Both the position numbers and the translations under genes were made by a program. A stretch of 64,000 bases of DNA. It comes from Corynebacterium pacaense (GTDB taxonomy: Bacteria > Actinomycetota > Actinomycetes > Mycobacteriales > Mycobacteriaceae). Numbering within the stretch: the stretch's first letter is position 1; every line of letters starts with the position of its first letter. The notes beneath the pieces were generated by a model. The model saw nothing but the letters and a program-made list of their open reading frames with translations, was not told the DNA's origin and searched no databases. The stretch is taken from positions 1,076,708 through 1,140,707 of the forward strand of contig NZ_LT821239.1 of NCBI RefSeq assembly GCF_900169525.1. Direction: 5' to 3'. This document shows positions 15,341 through 24,528 of the stretch, in pieces.

Positions 15341-17929
15341 TCAGCTGGCGTCGACCCTGCGCAGGCGCAGGGCGCGGGCCACGCGATCGCGTTCCTCGCT
15401 GACGATACGTGCCAGCCCGGTCGCGTGATCCCGGCTGAGGAAGAGATCGGCGCGCTCGAGTCCCGCGGCTGAGATGTCCCACGAGGGGTAGATGCCGGTG
15501 AGCGTGCGCAGCGCCATCTCACCGGAGAAGTCCGCCCACACCCCATCGGCGATCTCGAAGAAGCGCTCATTGAAGGGCTGGAGGAGCTCCCCCGACCCGG
15601 TGAAGGTCAGTCCCTCGATCTTGTGGCGCGACTCCAGGTTGCTGAGGCGATTGTCCAGGGCCGTGACCTCGGCGTAGACGGTGGCCTTCACCTCGGCGGT
15701 GGGAATCGCGGCGAGGGCGCGCAGCGAGGCCACGTATGAGGAGGAGGACCTGTCCCTGATGAGTTCCTCGGCGACGGCATCCTCGGGATCATCGATGTCC
15801 CCGTGGGCGATCAGGGCGGTCAGTGCCCACCAGCGCAGGTCGGAATCGACGGTGAGGCCGTCGATCCGGCCGTCGAGAAGCTGACGGAAGAACTCGGCCG
15901 CGGCGTCGTTGAGCCTGACCTTCGCCAGAGCCTGGATGAAAGCGAGCTGGGTGTCCGAATCGGGTTCGGCCTCCCGCGCACCGTCGAGAAGGGCGGTGGC
16001 GAGAAGATCGTTTCCCTTTGTCCGTGCCCATTCCGGGTCGGCGTAGTTGCGTACCGCGGAGGCGGCCTGCATGAGGATGCGCTCCAGCACCGCGATCTCG
16101 GTCTCGGCGCGGGCACCGCGGGCGACCAGCGCCACGAAGTCCCGGGCCTTCATCTCGCCCCCGCGGGTCATCTCCCAGGCCGCGGACCATGCCAGTGTTC
16201 GCGGCATGGGATCGGCGAAGCGGTCGATGTTGCTGACGATGAACTCCAGGGAGTCACCATCGAGACCGAGGAGCGCATAGGTCAGATCATCGTCGTTGAC
16301 CAGAACGAAATCCGCCTGCTCGACACCGACGAGCTCGGCGATGCTTGTCGACGTCCCCTCCACGTCCACCTCGACGCGGTGCGTGCGGGTGACGGTGGCG
16401 TCGGCAAGCGTGTAGAGACCCACCGCGATGCGGTGGGTGCGCAGGACCTCGCCCTCCTGCACGACGGCGAAATCGGTGTACCGACCGTCACTGACCTGGA
16501 AACGCGCCGAGAGGGTGTTGATGCCCGTGGTCTTGAGCCACTGATCCGCCCAGTTGGACAGGTCACGTCCCGATGAGGCCTCGAGGGCGGACAGCAGATC
16601 GTCGAAGGTGGCGTTCCCCCAGGCGTGCCCGGCGAAATGGCGGCGGACCCCGGCCAGGAACTCCTCACGGCCGACGTAGGCCTGCAGCTGCTTGAGTACG
16701 GAGGCCCCCTTGGCGTAGGTGATGCCGTCGAAGTTCTGATCGACGGTCTCGATATCGTAGCCGTCGGAGAACACCGGGTGTGTGGAGGGCAGCTGGTCCT
16801 GCTGGTACGCCCAGGACTTCTCCACGTTTGCGAAGGTCACCCAGGCGGTGTCGTACTCCGTCTCCTCCGCCTGGGAGATGGCCGCGGACCAGGTGGCGAA
16901 GGACTCATTGAGCCACAGATCATCCCACCACTGCATGGTCACCAGATCGCCGAACCACATGTGCGCAAGCTCGTGGAGGACGGTGTCCGCGCGGCGCTCA
17001 TAGCGGTAGCGTGTCGCCTTCGAGGAGAAGATGTATTCATCCCGGATCGTGACGGCACCCGCGTTCTCCATGGCCCCGGCGTTGAACTCCGGGACGAAGA
17101 TCTGGTCGTACTTACCGAAGGGGTACGCGACCCCGAAGTTGCGGTGGTACCAGTCGAAGCCCTGTTTGGTCTCGGTGAACAGGCGCTCCGCGTCAAGGTG
17201 GGGGGCGAGGGAGCGACGGCAGTAGATCCCCAGCGGAACCGTGAGATCGGTGGGCTGATCGGAGGGGGTCTCGGGGTGGTGGTGGAGCGTGCCCGACCAG
17301 GTGTCGACGATCTCGTGGTAGGGACCCGCGCACACCGCCACCAGGTACGTGGACAGGGGATAGTCGATGCGGGAGACGTGGGTGTCAAAATCTGGATTCT
17401 GGGAGGAGACGGTCTGCTCCGCATTCGAGATCACCCTCCACCCCTTCGGTGTCCGGATCGACAGGTCGTAGGTGGCCTTCAGATCAGGCTGATCGAAGCA
17501 GGCGAACATCCGCTTCGCGTCGGCGGTTTCGAACTGGGTGTAGAGGTAGATCTCATTGTCTGCCGGATCGACGAAGCGGTGCAGGCCCTCTCCGGTGCGC
17601 GAATAGGGGATGGTCGCCGCGACCCGCAGCGTGTGCTGGCCGATGGTCAGACCCTCCAGGAGCAGTCCCGGGGTGTCGTCATATCCATCGGTACCGAGGG
17701 TCACAGCCGCATCGCGGATGCTCTCATTGTCCAGCCGCACCTCGTCGACGGTGGCGGCGCGGAGGTCGATGAAGGTGTCCCCCTGCTCCCTGACGGTGAA
17801 GGTGGCAACGGTGGTTGAACTGAAGAACTCCTCTCCCATGGTCAGATCCAGGGAGACGTTGTAGTTGTCCACCTTCAGCATCTGTGAGCGTTGCGCGGCT
17901 TCCTGCCTGGTGAGGTTGGTTGATGTCAT
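15341..17929 (-). CDS. pepN: Aminopeptidase N
   Basis: This 862-residue M1 zinc aminopeptidase removes N-terminal residues from peptides in the cytosol. The substrate-recognising GAMEN is at 285-289. The zinc motif HELAH is at 319-323 and the third ligand Glu is in NESFATW at 342. The C-terminal ERAP1-like domain follows. The ATG at 17929 gives MTSTNLTRQEAAQR, a start typical of actinobacterial PepN. The gene stands alone. It is divergent from the DsbA-family gene at 18101 and convergent with crtI. I see no unusual residue. Confidence 0.95.
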   Translation of the reverse strand: MTSTNLTRQEAAQRSQMLKVDNYNVSLDLTMGEEFFSSTTVATFTVREQGDTFIDLRAATVDEVRLDNESIRDAAVTLGTDGYDDTPGLLLEGLTIGQHTLRVAATIPYSRTGEGLHRFVDPADNEIYLYTQFETADAKRMFACFDQPDLKATYDLSIRTPKGWRVISNAEQTVSSQNPDFDTHVSRIDYPLSTYLVAVCAGPYHEIVDTWSGTLHHHPETPSDQPTDLTVPLGIYCRRSLAPHLDAERLFTETKQGFDWYHRNFGVAYPFGKYDQIFVPEFNAGAMENAGAVTIRDEYIFSSKATRYRYERRADTVLHELAHMWFGDLVTMQWWDDLWLNESFATWSAAISQAEETEYDTAWVTFANVEKSWAYQQDQLPSTHPVFSDGYDIETVDQNFDGITYAKGASVLKQLQAYVGREEFLAGVRRHFAGHAWGNATFDDLLSALEASSGRDLSNWADQWLKTTGINTLSARFQVSDGRYTDFAVVQEGEVLRTHRIAVGLYTLADATVTRTHRVEVDVEGTSTSIAELVGVEQADFVLVNDDDLTYALLGLDGDSLEFIVSNIDRFADPMPRTLAWSAAWEMTRGGEMKARDFVALVARGARAETEIAVLERILMQAASAVRNYADPEWARTKGNDLLATALLDGAREAEPDSDTQLAFIQALAKVRLNDAAAEFFRQLLDGRIDGLTVDSDLRWWALTALIAHGDIDDPEDAVAEELIRDRSSSSYVASLRALAAIPTAEVKATVYAEVTALDNRLSNLESRHKIEGLTFTGSGELLQPFNERFFEIADGVWADFSGEMALRTLTGIYPSWDISAAGLERADLFLSRDHATGLARIVSEERDRVARALRLRRVDAS

Positions 17930-18100
17930 CTGAAGCTCCTTGATGCGGGGGTGTTGTGGACGAGATTCCCTCCGGCCCGGGGCGCCTTACCCCTCCGGAA
18001 TGAGTTTCTTCGATGACACCCACGATAGTTCCGGCCTACGCTGGAGTGCCACGTAGCATCGGCTATGAGTTCGGTACGGAGAAGAGAAAGAGAACAAGCA

Positions 18101-18721
18101 ATGCCCGAAAAGGTAACACTCTGGTTTGATACCACCTGCCCCTTCTGCTGGGTCACCTCGCGATGGATCAAGGAGGTGGAGAAGGTGCGGGATGTCACCG
18201 TCTCCCTGATCCCGATGAGCCTCGCGGTGCTCAATGAGGGCCGGGATCTTCCCGAGTCCTATGCGGAGCGAATGAAATCAGCGTGGGGGCCGGCACGCGT
18301 GTTCGCGGCGGTAGCCACCGAGCACCCGGAGAAGCTCGACGCCCTCTACACCGCCATGGGAACCCGACTGCACAATGACGGGCGCGCCCGGGACGCCGTG
18401 GGCTACGGCGCGAACAACGCCGTGATCGAGGAGTCGCTCGCGGAGGTCGGACTGGACGCATCACTCGCGGCGGTCGCCGACACCGATGAATGGGACGGGG
18501 CGCTCAGGGCGTTCCATCAGAGCGCCATGGATGAGGTCGGCGATGACGTGGGCACCCCCGTGATCAAGTTCGGGGACACCGCCTTCTTCGGTCCCGTGCT
18601 CACCAGGATCCCGCGTGGGGAGGAGGCCGGAGAGATTTTCGATGGCGCCATCAAGCTCGCCGCCTACCCCTTTTTCTTTGAGATCAAGCGGTCTCGTACC
18701 GAGAATCCGCAGTTCGACTAG
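18101..18721 (+). CDS. DsbA-family mycothiol-dependent oxidoreductase (Rv2466c-like)
   Basis: This 206-residue cytosolic protein has a thioredoxin fold with a helical insert. It starts MPEKVTLWFDTTCPFCWVTS, with the active CxxC as C13-P-F-C16; M. tuberculosis Rv2466c, which I recall as a mycothiol-dependent nitroreductase activating TP053, has CPWC. The GTPVIK, FFGPVLTRIPRGEEAG and PQFD tail match that family closely. It probably reduces oxidised substrates with mycothiol as donor, so loss of it would give oxidant sensitivity. The ATG at 18101 lacks a signal peptide; a start 12 codons upstream is less likely. A small membrane gene follows after 15 bases. Confidence 0.9.
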   Translation: MPEKVTLWFDTTCPFCWVTSRWIKEVEKVRDVTVSLIPMSLAVLNEGRDLPESYAERMKSAWGPARVFAAVATEHPEKLDALYTAMGTRLHNDGRARDAVGYGANNAVIEESLAEVGLDASLAAVADTDEWDGALRAFHQSAMDEVGDDVGTPVIKFGDTAFFGPVLTRIPRGEEAGEIFDGAIKLAAYPFFFEIKRSRTENPQFD

Positions 18722-18736
18722 GCAGGAGGAGCGACC

Positions 18737-18973
18737 GTGCTCAGCACCACCATCACCGCGTGCATAATCGCCCTTCTCGGAGGTGCGGCGGCCTACTACA
18801 GCTGGAATGACAACCGGACGTTGTCGCTGATAGTGGCGGTAGTCGCGACCCTCTCCGCCGCCGTGGCCGTGGTCGCGGCGTTCCTCGGGGCCGTGATCAT
18901 GATCTTCCGGCTCATTCCGCTGCTTCTCCTGTTCGGACTGCTGTGGCTGCTGTGGAGGAGGTTCGCTGATTAG
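18737..18973 (+). CDS. Small membrane protein, unknown function
   Basis: This 78-residue protein has three hydrophobic segments: about 5-22, 30-50, and 53-72, the last ending in basic LWRRFAD. The GTG start at 18737 follows GGAGG at about 18725-18729, an excellent ribosome-binding site. It is 15 bases downstream of the DsbA-type oxidoreductase, so they probably share a transcript. I do not recognise a named family, although short membrane proteins at this position occur in other corynebacteria. No charged residue sits inside the helices. Confidence 0.65.
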   Translation: MLSTTITACIIALLGGAAAYYSWNDNRTLSLIVAVVATLSAAVAVVAAFLGAVIMIFRLIPLLLLFGLLWLLWRRFAD

Positions 18974-19055
18974 GTTCCGGCGGCGGTGATGGTGGAAATC
19001 GGGTCCCCACCCCCGAAATCACTTAACTGGTGATGGAGGTGGTGCCCGAACCCGT

Positions 19056-19061
19056 TAGACT
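19056..19061 (+). promoter_or_regulatory. -10 box of a leaderless rpiB transcript
   Basis: TAGACT fits the actinobacterial TANNNT consensus and ends 7 bases before the rpiB ATG. With a start point about 7 bases later, transcription would begin at or next to the ATG, which also explains why no ribosome-binding site is present. No clear -35 is seen. Confidence 0.55.
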
Positions 19062-19068
19062 TGACTCC

Positions 19069-19539
19069 ATGCGCGTATACCTTGGAGCTGACCACGCTGG
19101 ATTCGAGACCAAAAATGCAATCGCTGAGCACCTGAAGGCCCACGGCCATGAGGTGATCGACTGCGGTGCCCACACCTACGACCCGGACGATGATTACCCG
19201 GCCTTCTGCATCGAGGCGGCAAGTCGCACGGTCAACGATCCGGGGTCGCTCGGCATCGTGCTGGGTGGTTCGGGCAACGGTGAGCAGATCGCGGCGAACA
19301 AGGTGAAGGGGGCGCGCTGCGCTCTCGCCTGGTCCGTGGAAACGGCCCGCCTGGCACGGGAACACAACAACGCCAATCTCATCGGCATCGGTGGCAGGAT
19401 GCACTCCACCGAGGAGGCACTCGAGATCGTGGACGCCTTCCTCGATCAGGAGTGGAGCAACGCCGAACGTCACCAGCGCCGTATTGATATCCTCTCGGAT
19501 TATGAACGCACCGGGGTCGCTCCGGTTGTCCCCAGCTAG
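19069..19539 (+). CDS. rpiB: Ribose-5-phosphate isomerase B
   Basis: This 156-residue enzyme interconverts ribose 5-phosphate and ribulose 5-phosphate in the pentose phosphate pathway. It begins MRVYLGADHAGFETKNAI, with the RpiB GADHAG motif. In E. coli RpiB the catalytic base is Cys66; here the loop reads GGSGNGEQIAANK, with no Cys and Glu72 instead, as in the mycobacterial enzyme that uses Glu75. The ATG at 19069 has no upstream Shine-Dalgarno but has a TAGACT -10 box, indicating leaderless translation. It is followed by a strong hairpin terminator. Confidence 0.93.
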   Translation: MRVYLGADHAGFETKNAIAEHLKAHGHEVIDCGAHTYDPDDDYPAFCIEAASRTVNDPGSLGIVLGGSGNGEQIAANKVKGARCALAWSVETARLAREHNNANLIGIGGRMHSTEEALEIVDAFLDQEWSNAERHQRRIDILSDYERTGVAPVVPS

Positions 19540-19548
19540 ATATCACAA

Positions 19549-19592
19549 AAAGGGGAAAAGGGCAGTTCGGTTGAACTGCCCTTTTCCCCTTT
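19549..19592. terminator. Bidirectional rho-independent terminator
   Basis: A perfect 20-bp stem (AAAGGGGAAAAGGGCAGTTC paired with its complement) closes on a GGTT loop, 9 bases past the rpiB stop. A-rich bases on the left and T-rich bases on the right let it serve both rpiB and the converging DUF1542 gene. Confidence 0.85.
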
Positions 19593-19605
19593 GGTGCACC
19601 GTGAT

Positions 19606-20451
19606 CTAGAAGTCGAAGTCGAAGCCGCCACCGTCGAAGAAGCCGCCACCGTCCCCGCCACCGTCACCACCGAAGAATCCGCCGCCGTCGCCGCCTGCGT
19701 CCCCCATGTCGCCGCCTGCGTCCCCCATGTCGCCGCCGTCTCCCATGTCGCCGCCGCCGTCACCGCCGTCACCGGCGGCTCCGAGTCCATCCTCATAGCC
19801 CTGCCCGTACCCGTCCTCGAATTCCTGACCGGAGTAGCCGACGCCGGCCATCCCGTTGAAGAGTGCGGAGAACATGAACACCGATCCCGCGGTCCAGATT
19901 CCGGTGCGCAGGGCGGATGCCCACCACGGCTCGGAATACCAGCCGGCGGGAACCGGCCTGCCCGCGACGTTGCCACCGGGGTAGTAGTTCGGGGTCTCAT
20001 CGGTGGCAACCGGGGATGCGGTGATTGTGCGACCGTCCTGGTCGATGGTGCGCTTTTCCGAGACGCGTCCGGCGTTGCGCTGTCCCTCCAGCGGAGGAAG
20101 CTCGGGACCCGCGGGCATACCCATGATCTCGCGGGCGGCGTTCATATAGTGCAGGCCCTCGAGTGCGGATTCCCGGGCGAGCTCCGCCTGGCGTTTGGTG
20201 GTCGCGGTGCCGATCTGCGAGGAGGCGGCGGTGTATCTTTCGGATGCATCCGCGATGGCCTGGGTGGAGGCGGCGTCGCTGCCTGCGAGGGTGAGCACCT
20301 GGGAGCTCAGCCGTTCGATCCAGCGCCGGGCATCGGCCTGGGCGTCCTCGAACTCCCGCTCCTCCCGTTTCTTGTTGTTGCCCCCGGAGATCCGGCTGGC
20401 GATGAACACGCCACCACCGATGACGATGGCGATCAGAAGTAGGCCTTCCAC
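19606..20451 (-). CDS. DUF1542-like membrane-anchored protein with Gly/Asp-rich tail
   Basis: This 281-residue protein opens with a hydrophobic anchor (MEGLLLIAIVIGGGVFIAS) and a basic stop-transfer, then a helical region (about 30-110, rich in Ala, Glu and Gln). Residues about 150-190 hold a second hydrophobic stretch, followed by a Gly-Asp tail of about 80 residues that ends FDFDF. I recall it as DUF1542 in corynebacteria; function unknown. The start is GTG at 20451 on the reverse strand. The tail is encoded by a tandem repeat (19687-19746), so length may vary between strains. It converges on rpiB, sharing the terminator at 19549. Confidence 0.75.
   Translation of the reverse strand: MEGLLLIAIVIGGGVFIASRISGGNNKKREEREFEDAQADARRWIERLSSQVLTLAGSDAASTQAIADASERYTAASSQIGTATTKRQAELARESALEGLHYMNAAREIMGMPAGPELPPLEGQRNAGRVSEKRTIDQDGRTITASPVATDETPNYYPGGNVAGRPVPAGWYSEPWWASALRTGIWTAGSVFMFSALFNGMAGVGYSGQEFEDGYGQGYEDGLGAAGDGGDGGGDMGDGGDMGDAGGDMGDAGGDGGGFFGGDGGGDGGGFFDGGGFDFDF
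19687..19746. repeat. 21-bp tandem repeat within the DUF1542 gene tail
   Basis: Two exact 21-base units (19687-19707 and 19708-19728) are followed by an 18-base degenerate copy. On the reverse strand each 21-base unit reads Met-Gly-Asp-Ala-Gly-Gly-Asp. In-frame repeats such as this expand or contract readily. Confidence 0.8.
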
Positions 20452-20582
20452 AGTTTCTTCAACTCACTCAACAGTGTCGCGTACCGGAACGAGATTCCGG
20501 CCTCATTTGTAATGTCAAGCATTCAACGGTCATGGAGGATTCAAAGTTCCCTGGGAGCGATCCGTGGCATGGGGAGAAGAAA

Positions 20583-20617
20583 AACCGGTGGCCCCCCAGT
20601 TCGGAGGGCCACCGGTT
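20583..20617 (-). terminator. Rho-independent terminator of the 20660 gene
   Basis: A perfect 12-bp stem (AACCGGTGGCCC with GGGCCACCGGTT) has an 11-base loop. On the reverse strand it is followed by TTTTTCTTCT, the proper U tail for the leftward gene ending at 20660. Confidence 0.8.
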
Positions 20618-20659
20618 CAAACTTAAGGAAATATAAGAAAATCTCAGGACTAGGCTCTC

Positions 20660-20896
20660 TTAGAGAGCTCCCACTGAGGTTAGCCCCTTGTTTCCCGCTG
20701 CCCTCTCCTCGACCCATTCCCTGATGTTCTGTGAATCCCAGAGTGTGAGGCCGTGGAGTTTGGATACGGGCTTCGGTGCACGTCCGCGGCCGGCGTAGCT
20801 GGTAAAAGTGCCGCGGGCGGTGCCTGAGAAAGCTGCGCACTCGATGGCGGTCCAGAGCTCTCTTCCTGTTTCTTCATCGATGATCTTTGGCTTCAT
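20660..20896 (-). CDS. Small helix-turn-helix-like protein
   Basis: This 78-residue protein starts MKPKIIDEETGRELWTAIE and continues CAAFSGTARGTFTSYAGRG, then LWDSQNIREWVEERAAG. This looks like the AlpA/excisionase-type wHTH used by small DNA-binding proteins: a helix ending in a GTF-S-Y turn, then a hydrophobic strand and a NIREW helix. I cannot name a target. The ATG at 20896 was chosen over one 15 codons upstream, which would add an unrelated tail. A terminator follows at 20583, so it is single. Confidence 0.55.
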   Translation of the reverse strand: MKPKIIDEETGRELWTAIECAAFSGTARGTFTSYAGRGRAPKPVSKLHGLTLWDSQNIREWVEERAAGNKGLTSVGAL

Positions 20897-21289
20897 GCAT
20901 GCTAGGTTACGTGAGAATACCAACAGCTGTCGAAAAGGCACTTAATAAAATGTGTGCAAACCGGTGTACGGCCCCATTATCCCGGGAAAAATTGTATTTA
21001 ATGAGCGTGACCACTGTATATATGTGAACGTTTATTAATAGCGTGGCGGGCGGTTTGGCTGCGGTTTTTGGTTCGGCGTCGGAGTCGCAGGGCGGTAGCT
21101 TAAAATTAATTAGTAAAACTTTAACAGTTGACCGGAAGGTGTTCGGACCGCTTCGAACTGCCCCGTCGATGGGGGGCGAATGCCGGCGTGGCTCCGGTTC
21201 CCGGATCGGTGGTGTGGCCAGCGAATTTTTCAAAGTCGGGGGCGTCAGCTAACATGTTGATGCAGCGGCCAGCAGGCACGGGCCGCAAG
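20897..21289. other. AT-rich intergenic region with no convincing gene
   Basis: The span 20930-21135 is far richer in A and T than the flanks, with runs such as TTTATTAATA and TTAAAATTAATTAG. Open frames here on either strand lack ribosome-binding sites and codon bias. The rest returns to high GC before the tRNA. It may hold promoters of the 20660 gene and of the tRNA, or be a decayed insertion. Confidence 0.5.
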
Positions 21290-21364
<75 letters not shown>

Positions 21365-21556
21365 TTGCTTCGCGGGGTCCGTTTCACACGGGCCCCGCGT
21401 TTTTCTTTTCCGGGTCCAGGGGGAGGGATTGGGTGCGGGGACGTGGATGTAGACTCTGCAACTACGGGCATGCGGAACGAATCCGGCAGGGTGGTTTAAC
21501 ACCATCCGAAGGTTGTGTTGTAGTATCAACCCGGTTCGTTGTGAACAAAAGAATAT

Positions 21557-21630
21557 CGGGGCGTGGCGCAGCTTGGTAGCGCACCTGCTTTGGGAGCAGG
21601 GGGTCGCAGGTTCAAATCCTGTCGCCCCGA
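21557..21630 (+). tRNA. tRNA-Pro (TGG anticodon)
   Basis: Acceptor CGGGGCG pairs with CGCCCCG, the anticodon loop is TT-TGG-GA, and GGTTCAAATCC forms the T arm. The terminal CCA is not encoded: the discriminator A is followed by CTT. It lies directly before tig, an order I recall from C. glutamicum. Confidence 0.95.
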
Positions 21631-21637
21631 CTTGAGT

Positions 21638-21683
21638 ACAAGCCCGGTTTCGGACGATTGACATCGGCCGGGACCGGGCTTGT
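21638..21683 (+). terminator. Terminator of the tRNA-Pro transcript
   Basis: An 11-bp stem (ACAAGCCCGGT with ACCGGGCTTGT) with a short inner stem lies 8 bases after tRNA-Pro and ends in GTTTC. The T tract is short, so it may act weakly on read-through into tig. Confidence 0.65.
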
Positions 21684-21733
21684 TTCAGAACCTGACCTAT
21701 TTTCAACCCCCGATCATTCCAGGAGATTTACTC

Positions 21734-23092
21734 GTGAAGAGTTCCGTCGAGCAGCTGAGCGAAACCCGTGCAAAAATCACCGTTGAGGTATCGTTCGACG
21801 ACCTCAAGCCGGAGATCGACCAGGCCTACGCCGCTCTCGCGCAGCAGGTTCAGATCCCCGGTTTCCGCAAAGGTAAAGCTCCGCGTCAGCTGATTGACGC
21901 CCGCTTCGGCCGCGGCCCGGTGCTCGAGCAGGTTGTCAATGACATGCTGCCCAACCGCTACGCGGAGGCCATTGAGGAAAACAACATCAAGGCCATCGGT
22001 CAGCCCGAGGTTGAGGTCACCCGAATTGAGGACGGGGATCTGGTCGAGTTCACCGCCGAGGTCGATGTCCGTCCCGAGATCGAGCTTCCGGACTTCGCCG
22101 AGATCTCCGTTAAGGTCCCCGCGGTCCAGATCGACGATGAGGCGATCGACGCCGAGCTGGAGACCCTGCGGTCCCGCTTCAGCACCCTCAAGGATCACAA
22201 CCACAAGCTGAAGAAGGGTGAGTTCGCCACCATCAACCTCAGTGCCTCCGTCAACGGCGAAAAGATCGATGAGGCGACCACCGAGGGGCTGTCCTACGAG
22301 GTCGGTTCCGGCGATCTGATCGACGGCCTGGACAAGGTCCTGGTCGGGATGAAGACCGGTGAGTCCGCCGAGTTCACCACCACCCTCGCCGGTGGCGATC
22401 ACAAGGACGAGGAGGCGACGGTCACCGTCGAGGTCACCGCGACCAAGCAGCGCGAGCTCCCCGAGCTCGATGACGAGTTCGCCCAGATGGCCTCGGAGTT
22501 CGACACCATCGAGGAGCTGCGCGAGTCCGCGGCCAAGGACGTCGAGGCCCGTGTGAAGAATGAGCAGGCCTCCAGCATCCGCGACGAGGCTCTCAAGGCT
22601 GCACTGGAGAAGGTCACCTTCGCGCTGCCGGAGTCCATCGTCACCGAGCAGGTCCATTCCCAGCTGCACCAGCTGCTCGGCCAGCTCGCACATGATGAGG
22701 CCGCGCTGACCTCCGCCCTGGAGGCTCAGGGCACCACCCGTGAGGAGTTCGACGCGGAGAACCGTGCGAACGCCGAGACCGCCGTTCGCACACAGCTCTT
22801 CCTGGATGCACTCGCCGAGGCCGAGGAGCCCCAGGTGTCCCAGCAGGAGCTGACCGATCACATTCTGTTCACCGCACAGAGCTATGGGATGGACCCGAAC
22901 CAGTTCATCTCGCAGCTGCAGGAGTCCGGTCAGATCGCGAACCTGTTCTCCGACGTGCGCCGTGGCAAGGCACTGGCACAGGCCATCTGCCGTGTCAGCG
23001 TCACGGATTCCGAGGGCAATGAGGTAGATGCCTCCGTCTACTTCGGTGATGATGACTCGGATGACTCCGAGGACGGCACCGACGAGGCATAA
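21734..23092 (+). CDS. tig: Trigger factor (ribosome-associated chaperone and prolyl isomerase)
   Basis: This 452-residue chaperone binds the ribosome exit tunnel. The N-terminal ribosome-docking tail contains [11 protein letters not shown] at about 43-53, the family's GFRxGKxP signature. A central FKBP-type domain (about 150-240) follows, then a helical substrate-holding C-terminus, ending in an acidic tail of Asp and Glu. The start is GTG at 21734 with AGGAGAT at 21721-21727. Acidic C-terminal ends are common in actinobacterial Tig. A terminator follows at 23106, separating tig from clpP1. Confidence 0.96.
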   Translation: MKSSVEQLSETRAKITVEVSFDDLKPEIDQAYAALAQQVQIPGFRKGKAPRQLIDARFGRGPVLEQVVNDMLPNRYAEAIEENNIKAIGQPEVEVTRIEDGDLVEFTAEVDVRPEIELPDFAEISVKVPAVQIDDEAIDAELETLRSRFSTLKDHNHKLKKGEFATINLSASVNGEKIDEATTEGLSYEVGSGDLIDGLDKVLVGMKTGESAEFTTTLAGGDHKDEEATVTVEVTATKQRELPELDDEFAQMASEFDTIEELRESAAKDVEARVKNEQASSIRDEALKAALEKVTFALPESIVTEQVHSQLHQLLGQLAHDEAALTSALEAQGTTREEFDAENRANAETAVRTQLFLDALAEAEEPQVSQQELTDHILFTAQSYGMDPNQFISQLQESGQIANLFSDVRRGKALAQAICRVSVTDSEGNEVDASVYFGDDDSDDSEDGTDEA

Positions 23093-23105
23093 GCCTTCCC
23101 CGTCC

Positions 23106-23131
23106 GGCCCGGCAACGTCTGTTGCCGGGCC
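23106..23131 (+). terminator. Terminator after tig
   Basis: An 11-bp perfect stem (GGCCCGGCAAC with its complement) has a GTCT loop, 13 bases after the tig stop. A short CTTTGCC tail follows. It is GC-rich and likely effective. Confidence 0.8.
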
Positions 23132-23152
23132 TTTGCCATGCTCACACGCTTT

Positions 23153-23170
23153 TCGACGCTGATAGCGAAC
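23153..23170 (+). promoter_or_regulatory. ClgR-type operator upstream of clpP1P2
   Basis: TCGACGCTGATAGCGAAC matches, at every position, the C. glutamicum ClgR motif as I remember it (WNNWCGCYNANRGCGWWS). ClgR activates clpP1P2 and is itself a Clp substrate. A -10-like TAGTCT at 23198-23203 lies downstream, as expected for an activator site. Confidence 0.75.
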
Positions 23171-23261
23171 AGAAGCGGTGCGGCGGAAATACGCGGGTAG
23201 TCTGGTGACATTGAACCTGATGGAACCTGATTGAACAAGAATATAGGAGTTGAATTTTTTC

Positions 23262-23861
23262 ATGAGCGACATTCAGATGAACTCCGGCGGAGCGGGGCTC
23301 AACCTCGGAGATTCCGTCTATGAGCGACTTCTGCGCGAGCGCATCATCTTCCTGGGTACCCAGGTCGACGATGAGATCGCCAACCGCCTCTGCGCCCAGA
23401 TCCTGCTGCTGTCCGCCGAGGACCCCACCAGGGACATCTCCCTGTACATTAACTCCCCCGGTGGTTCGGTGACCGCGGGCATGGCCATCTACGACACCAT
23501 GAAGTACGCTCCCTGCGATGTCGCCACCTACGGCATGGGCCTGGCGGCGTCGATGGGGCAGTTCCTGCTCTCCGGTGGCACCCGGGGCAAGCGTTTCGCG
23601 CTGCCCCACGCCCGCATCATGATGCACCAGCCTTCCGCGGGTGTCGGTGGCACCGCCGCGGACATCGCGATTCAGGCGGAGCAGTTCGCGCAGACCAAGC
23701 GGGAGATGGCCGAGCTTATTGCGGAGCACACCGGCCAGACCTTCGAGCAGGTGACCCTCGACTCCGACCGTGACCGCTGGTTCACGGCCCAGCAGGCGAA
23801 GGATTATGGAATCGTCGATCACGTCATCGAGCACGCCACCGGCGGCTCGGTGGGTAATTAA
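23262..23861 (+). CDS. clpP1: ATP-dependent Clp protease proteolytic subunit 1
   Basis: This 199-residue serine peptidase stacks with ClpP2 in the mixed tetradecamer of actinobacteria. The likely triad is Ser97 (LAASMGQ), His122 (MMHQPS) and Asp171 (DRDRWF). The ATG at 23262 gives [10 protein letters not shown], after AGGAG at about 23246. It is 30 bases before clpP2 in one operon. The ClgR-type operator upstream suggests activation by protein-damage stress. It hands substrates from ClpX (gene at 29172) and ClpC. Confidence 0.96.
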   Translation: MSDIQMNSGGAGLNLGDSVYERLLRERIIFLGTQVDDEIANRLCAQILLLSAEDPTRDISLYINSPGGSVTAGMAIYDTMKYAPCDVATYGMGLAASMGQFLLSGGTRGKRFALPHARIMMHQPSAGVGGTAADIAIQAEQFAQTKREMAELIAEHTGQTFEQVTLDSDRDRWFTAQQAKDYGIVDHVIEHATGGSVGN

Positions 23862-23891
23862 GGCACACGAGAACTAGAAGGAGATATTTCA

Positions 23892-24518
23892 ATGAGCAAC
23901 GGATTTCAGATGCCTTCGTCGCGTTACGTGCTGCCGTCTTTCATCGAGCAGTCCGCGTACGGGACCAAGGAGACCAACCCCTATGCGAAGCTGTTCGAGG
24001 AGCGCATCATCTTCCTGGGAACCCAGGTCGATGACACCTCCGCCAACGATGTGATGGCGCAGCTTCTCGTCCTTGAGGGCATGGACCCCGATCGTGACAT
24101 CACCATGTACATCAACTCTCCCGGTGGTTCCTTCACCGCGCTGATGGCGATCTACGACACCATGCAGTATGTGCGCCCGGATGTGCAGACGGTCTGCCTC
24201 GGGCAGGCCGCCTCCGCGGCTGCGGTGCTGCTGGCGGCAGGTGCACCGGGTAAGCGCGCGGCCCTGCCGAATGCGCGTGTCCTCATCCACCAGCCCGCAA
24301 CGCAGGGGACCCAGGGCCAGGTCTCCGATCTGGAGATCCAGGCCCGCGAGATCGAGCGCATGCGCAAGTTGATGGAGAACACCCTCGCCTTCCACACCGG
24401 CAAGACCGCGGAGCAGATCCGGATCGACACCGACCGTGACAAGATCCTCACCGCCGCGGAGGCGGTGGAGTACGGGATCATCGATTCGGTCTTCGATTAC
24501 CGCAAGCTGAGCCGCTAG
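23892..24518 (+). CDS. clpP2: ATP-dependent Clp protease proteolytic subunit 2
   Basis: This 208-residue ClpP-family subunit has Ser108 (GQAASAAA), His133 (LIHQPA) and Asp183 (DRDKIL) as its triad, so it appears catalytically complete. In actinobacteria ClpP1 and ClpP2 form heteromeric double rings, one of each, and ClpP2 contacts the ATPases. The ATG follows AGGAGAT at 23879. The strong terminator at 24529 ends the operon. Confidence 0.96.
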   Translation: MSNGFQMPSSRYVLPSFIEQSAYGTKETNPYAKLFEERIIFLGTQVDDTSANDVMAQLLVLEGMDPDRDITMYINSPGGSFTALMAIYDTMQYVRPDVQTVCLGQAASAAAVLLAAGAPGKRAALPNARVLIHQPATQGTQGQVSDLEIQAREIERMRKLMENTLAFHTGKTAEQIRIDTDRDKILTAAEAVEYGIIDSVFDYRKLSR

Positions 24519-24528
24519 GGTTCACACG

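Noticed and set aside
20907..21252. Overlapping frames of 108 and 69 codons in the AT-rich region
   Set aside because: They have no homology that I can see, no ribosome-binding site, and odd composition.
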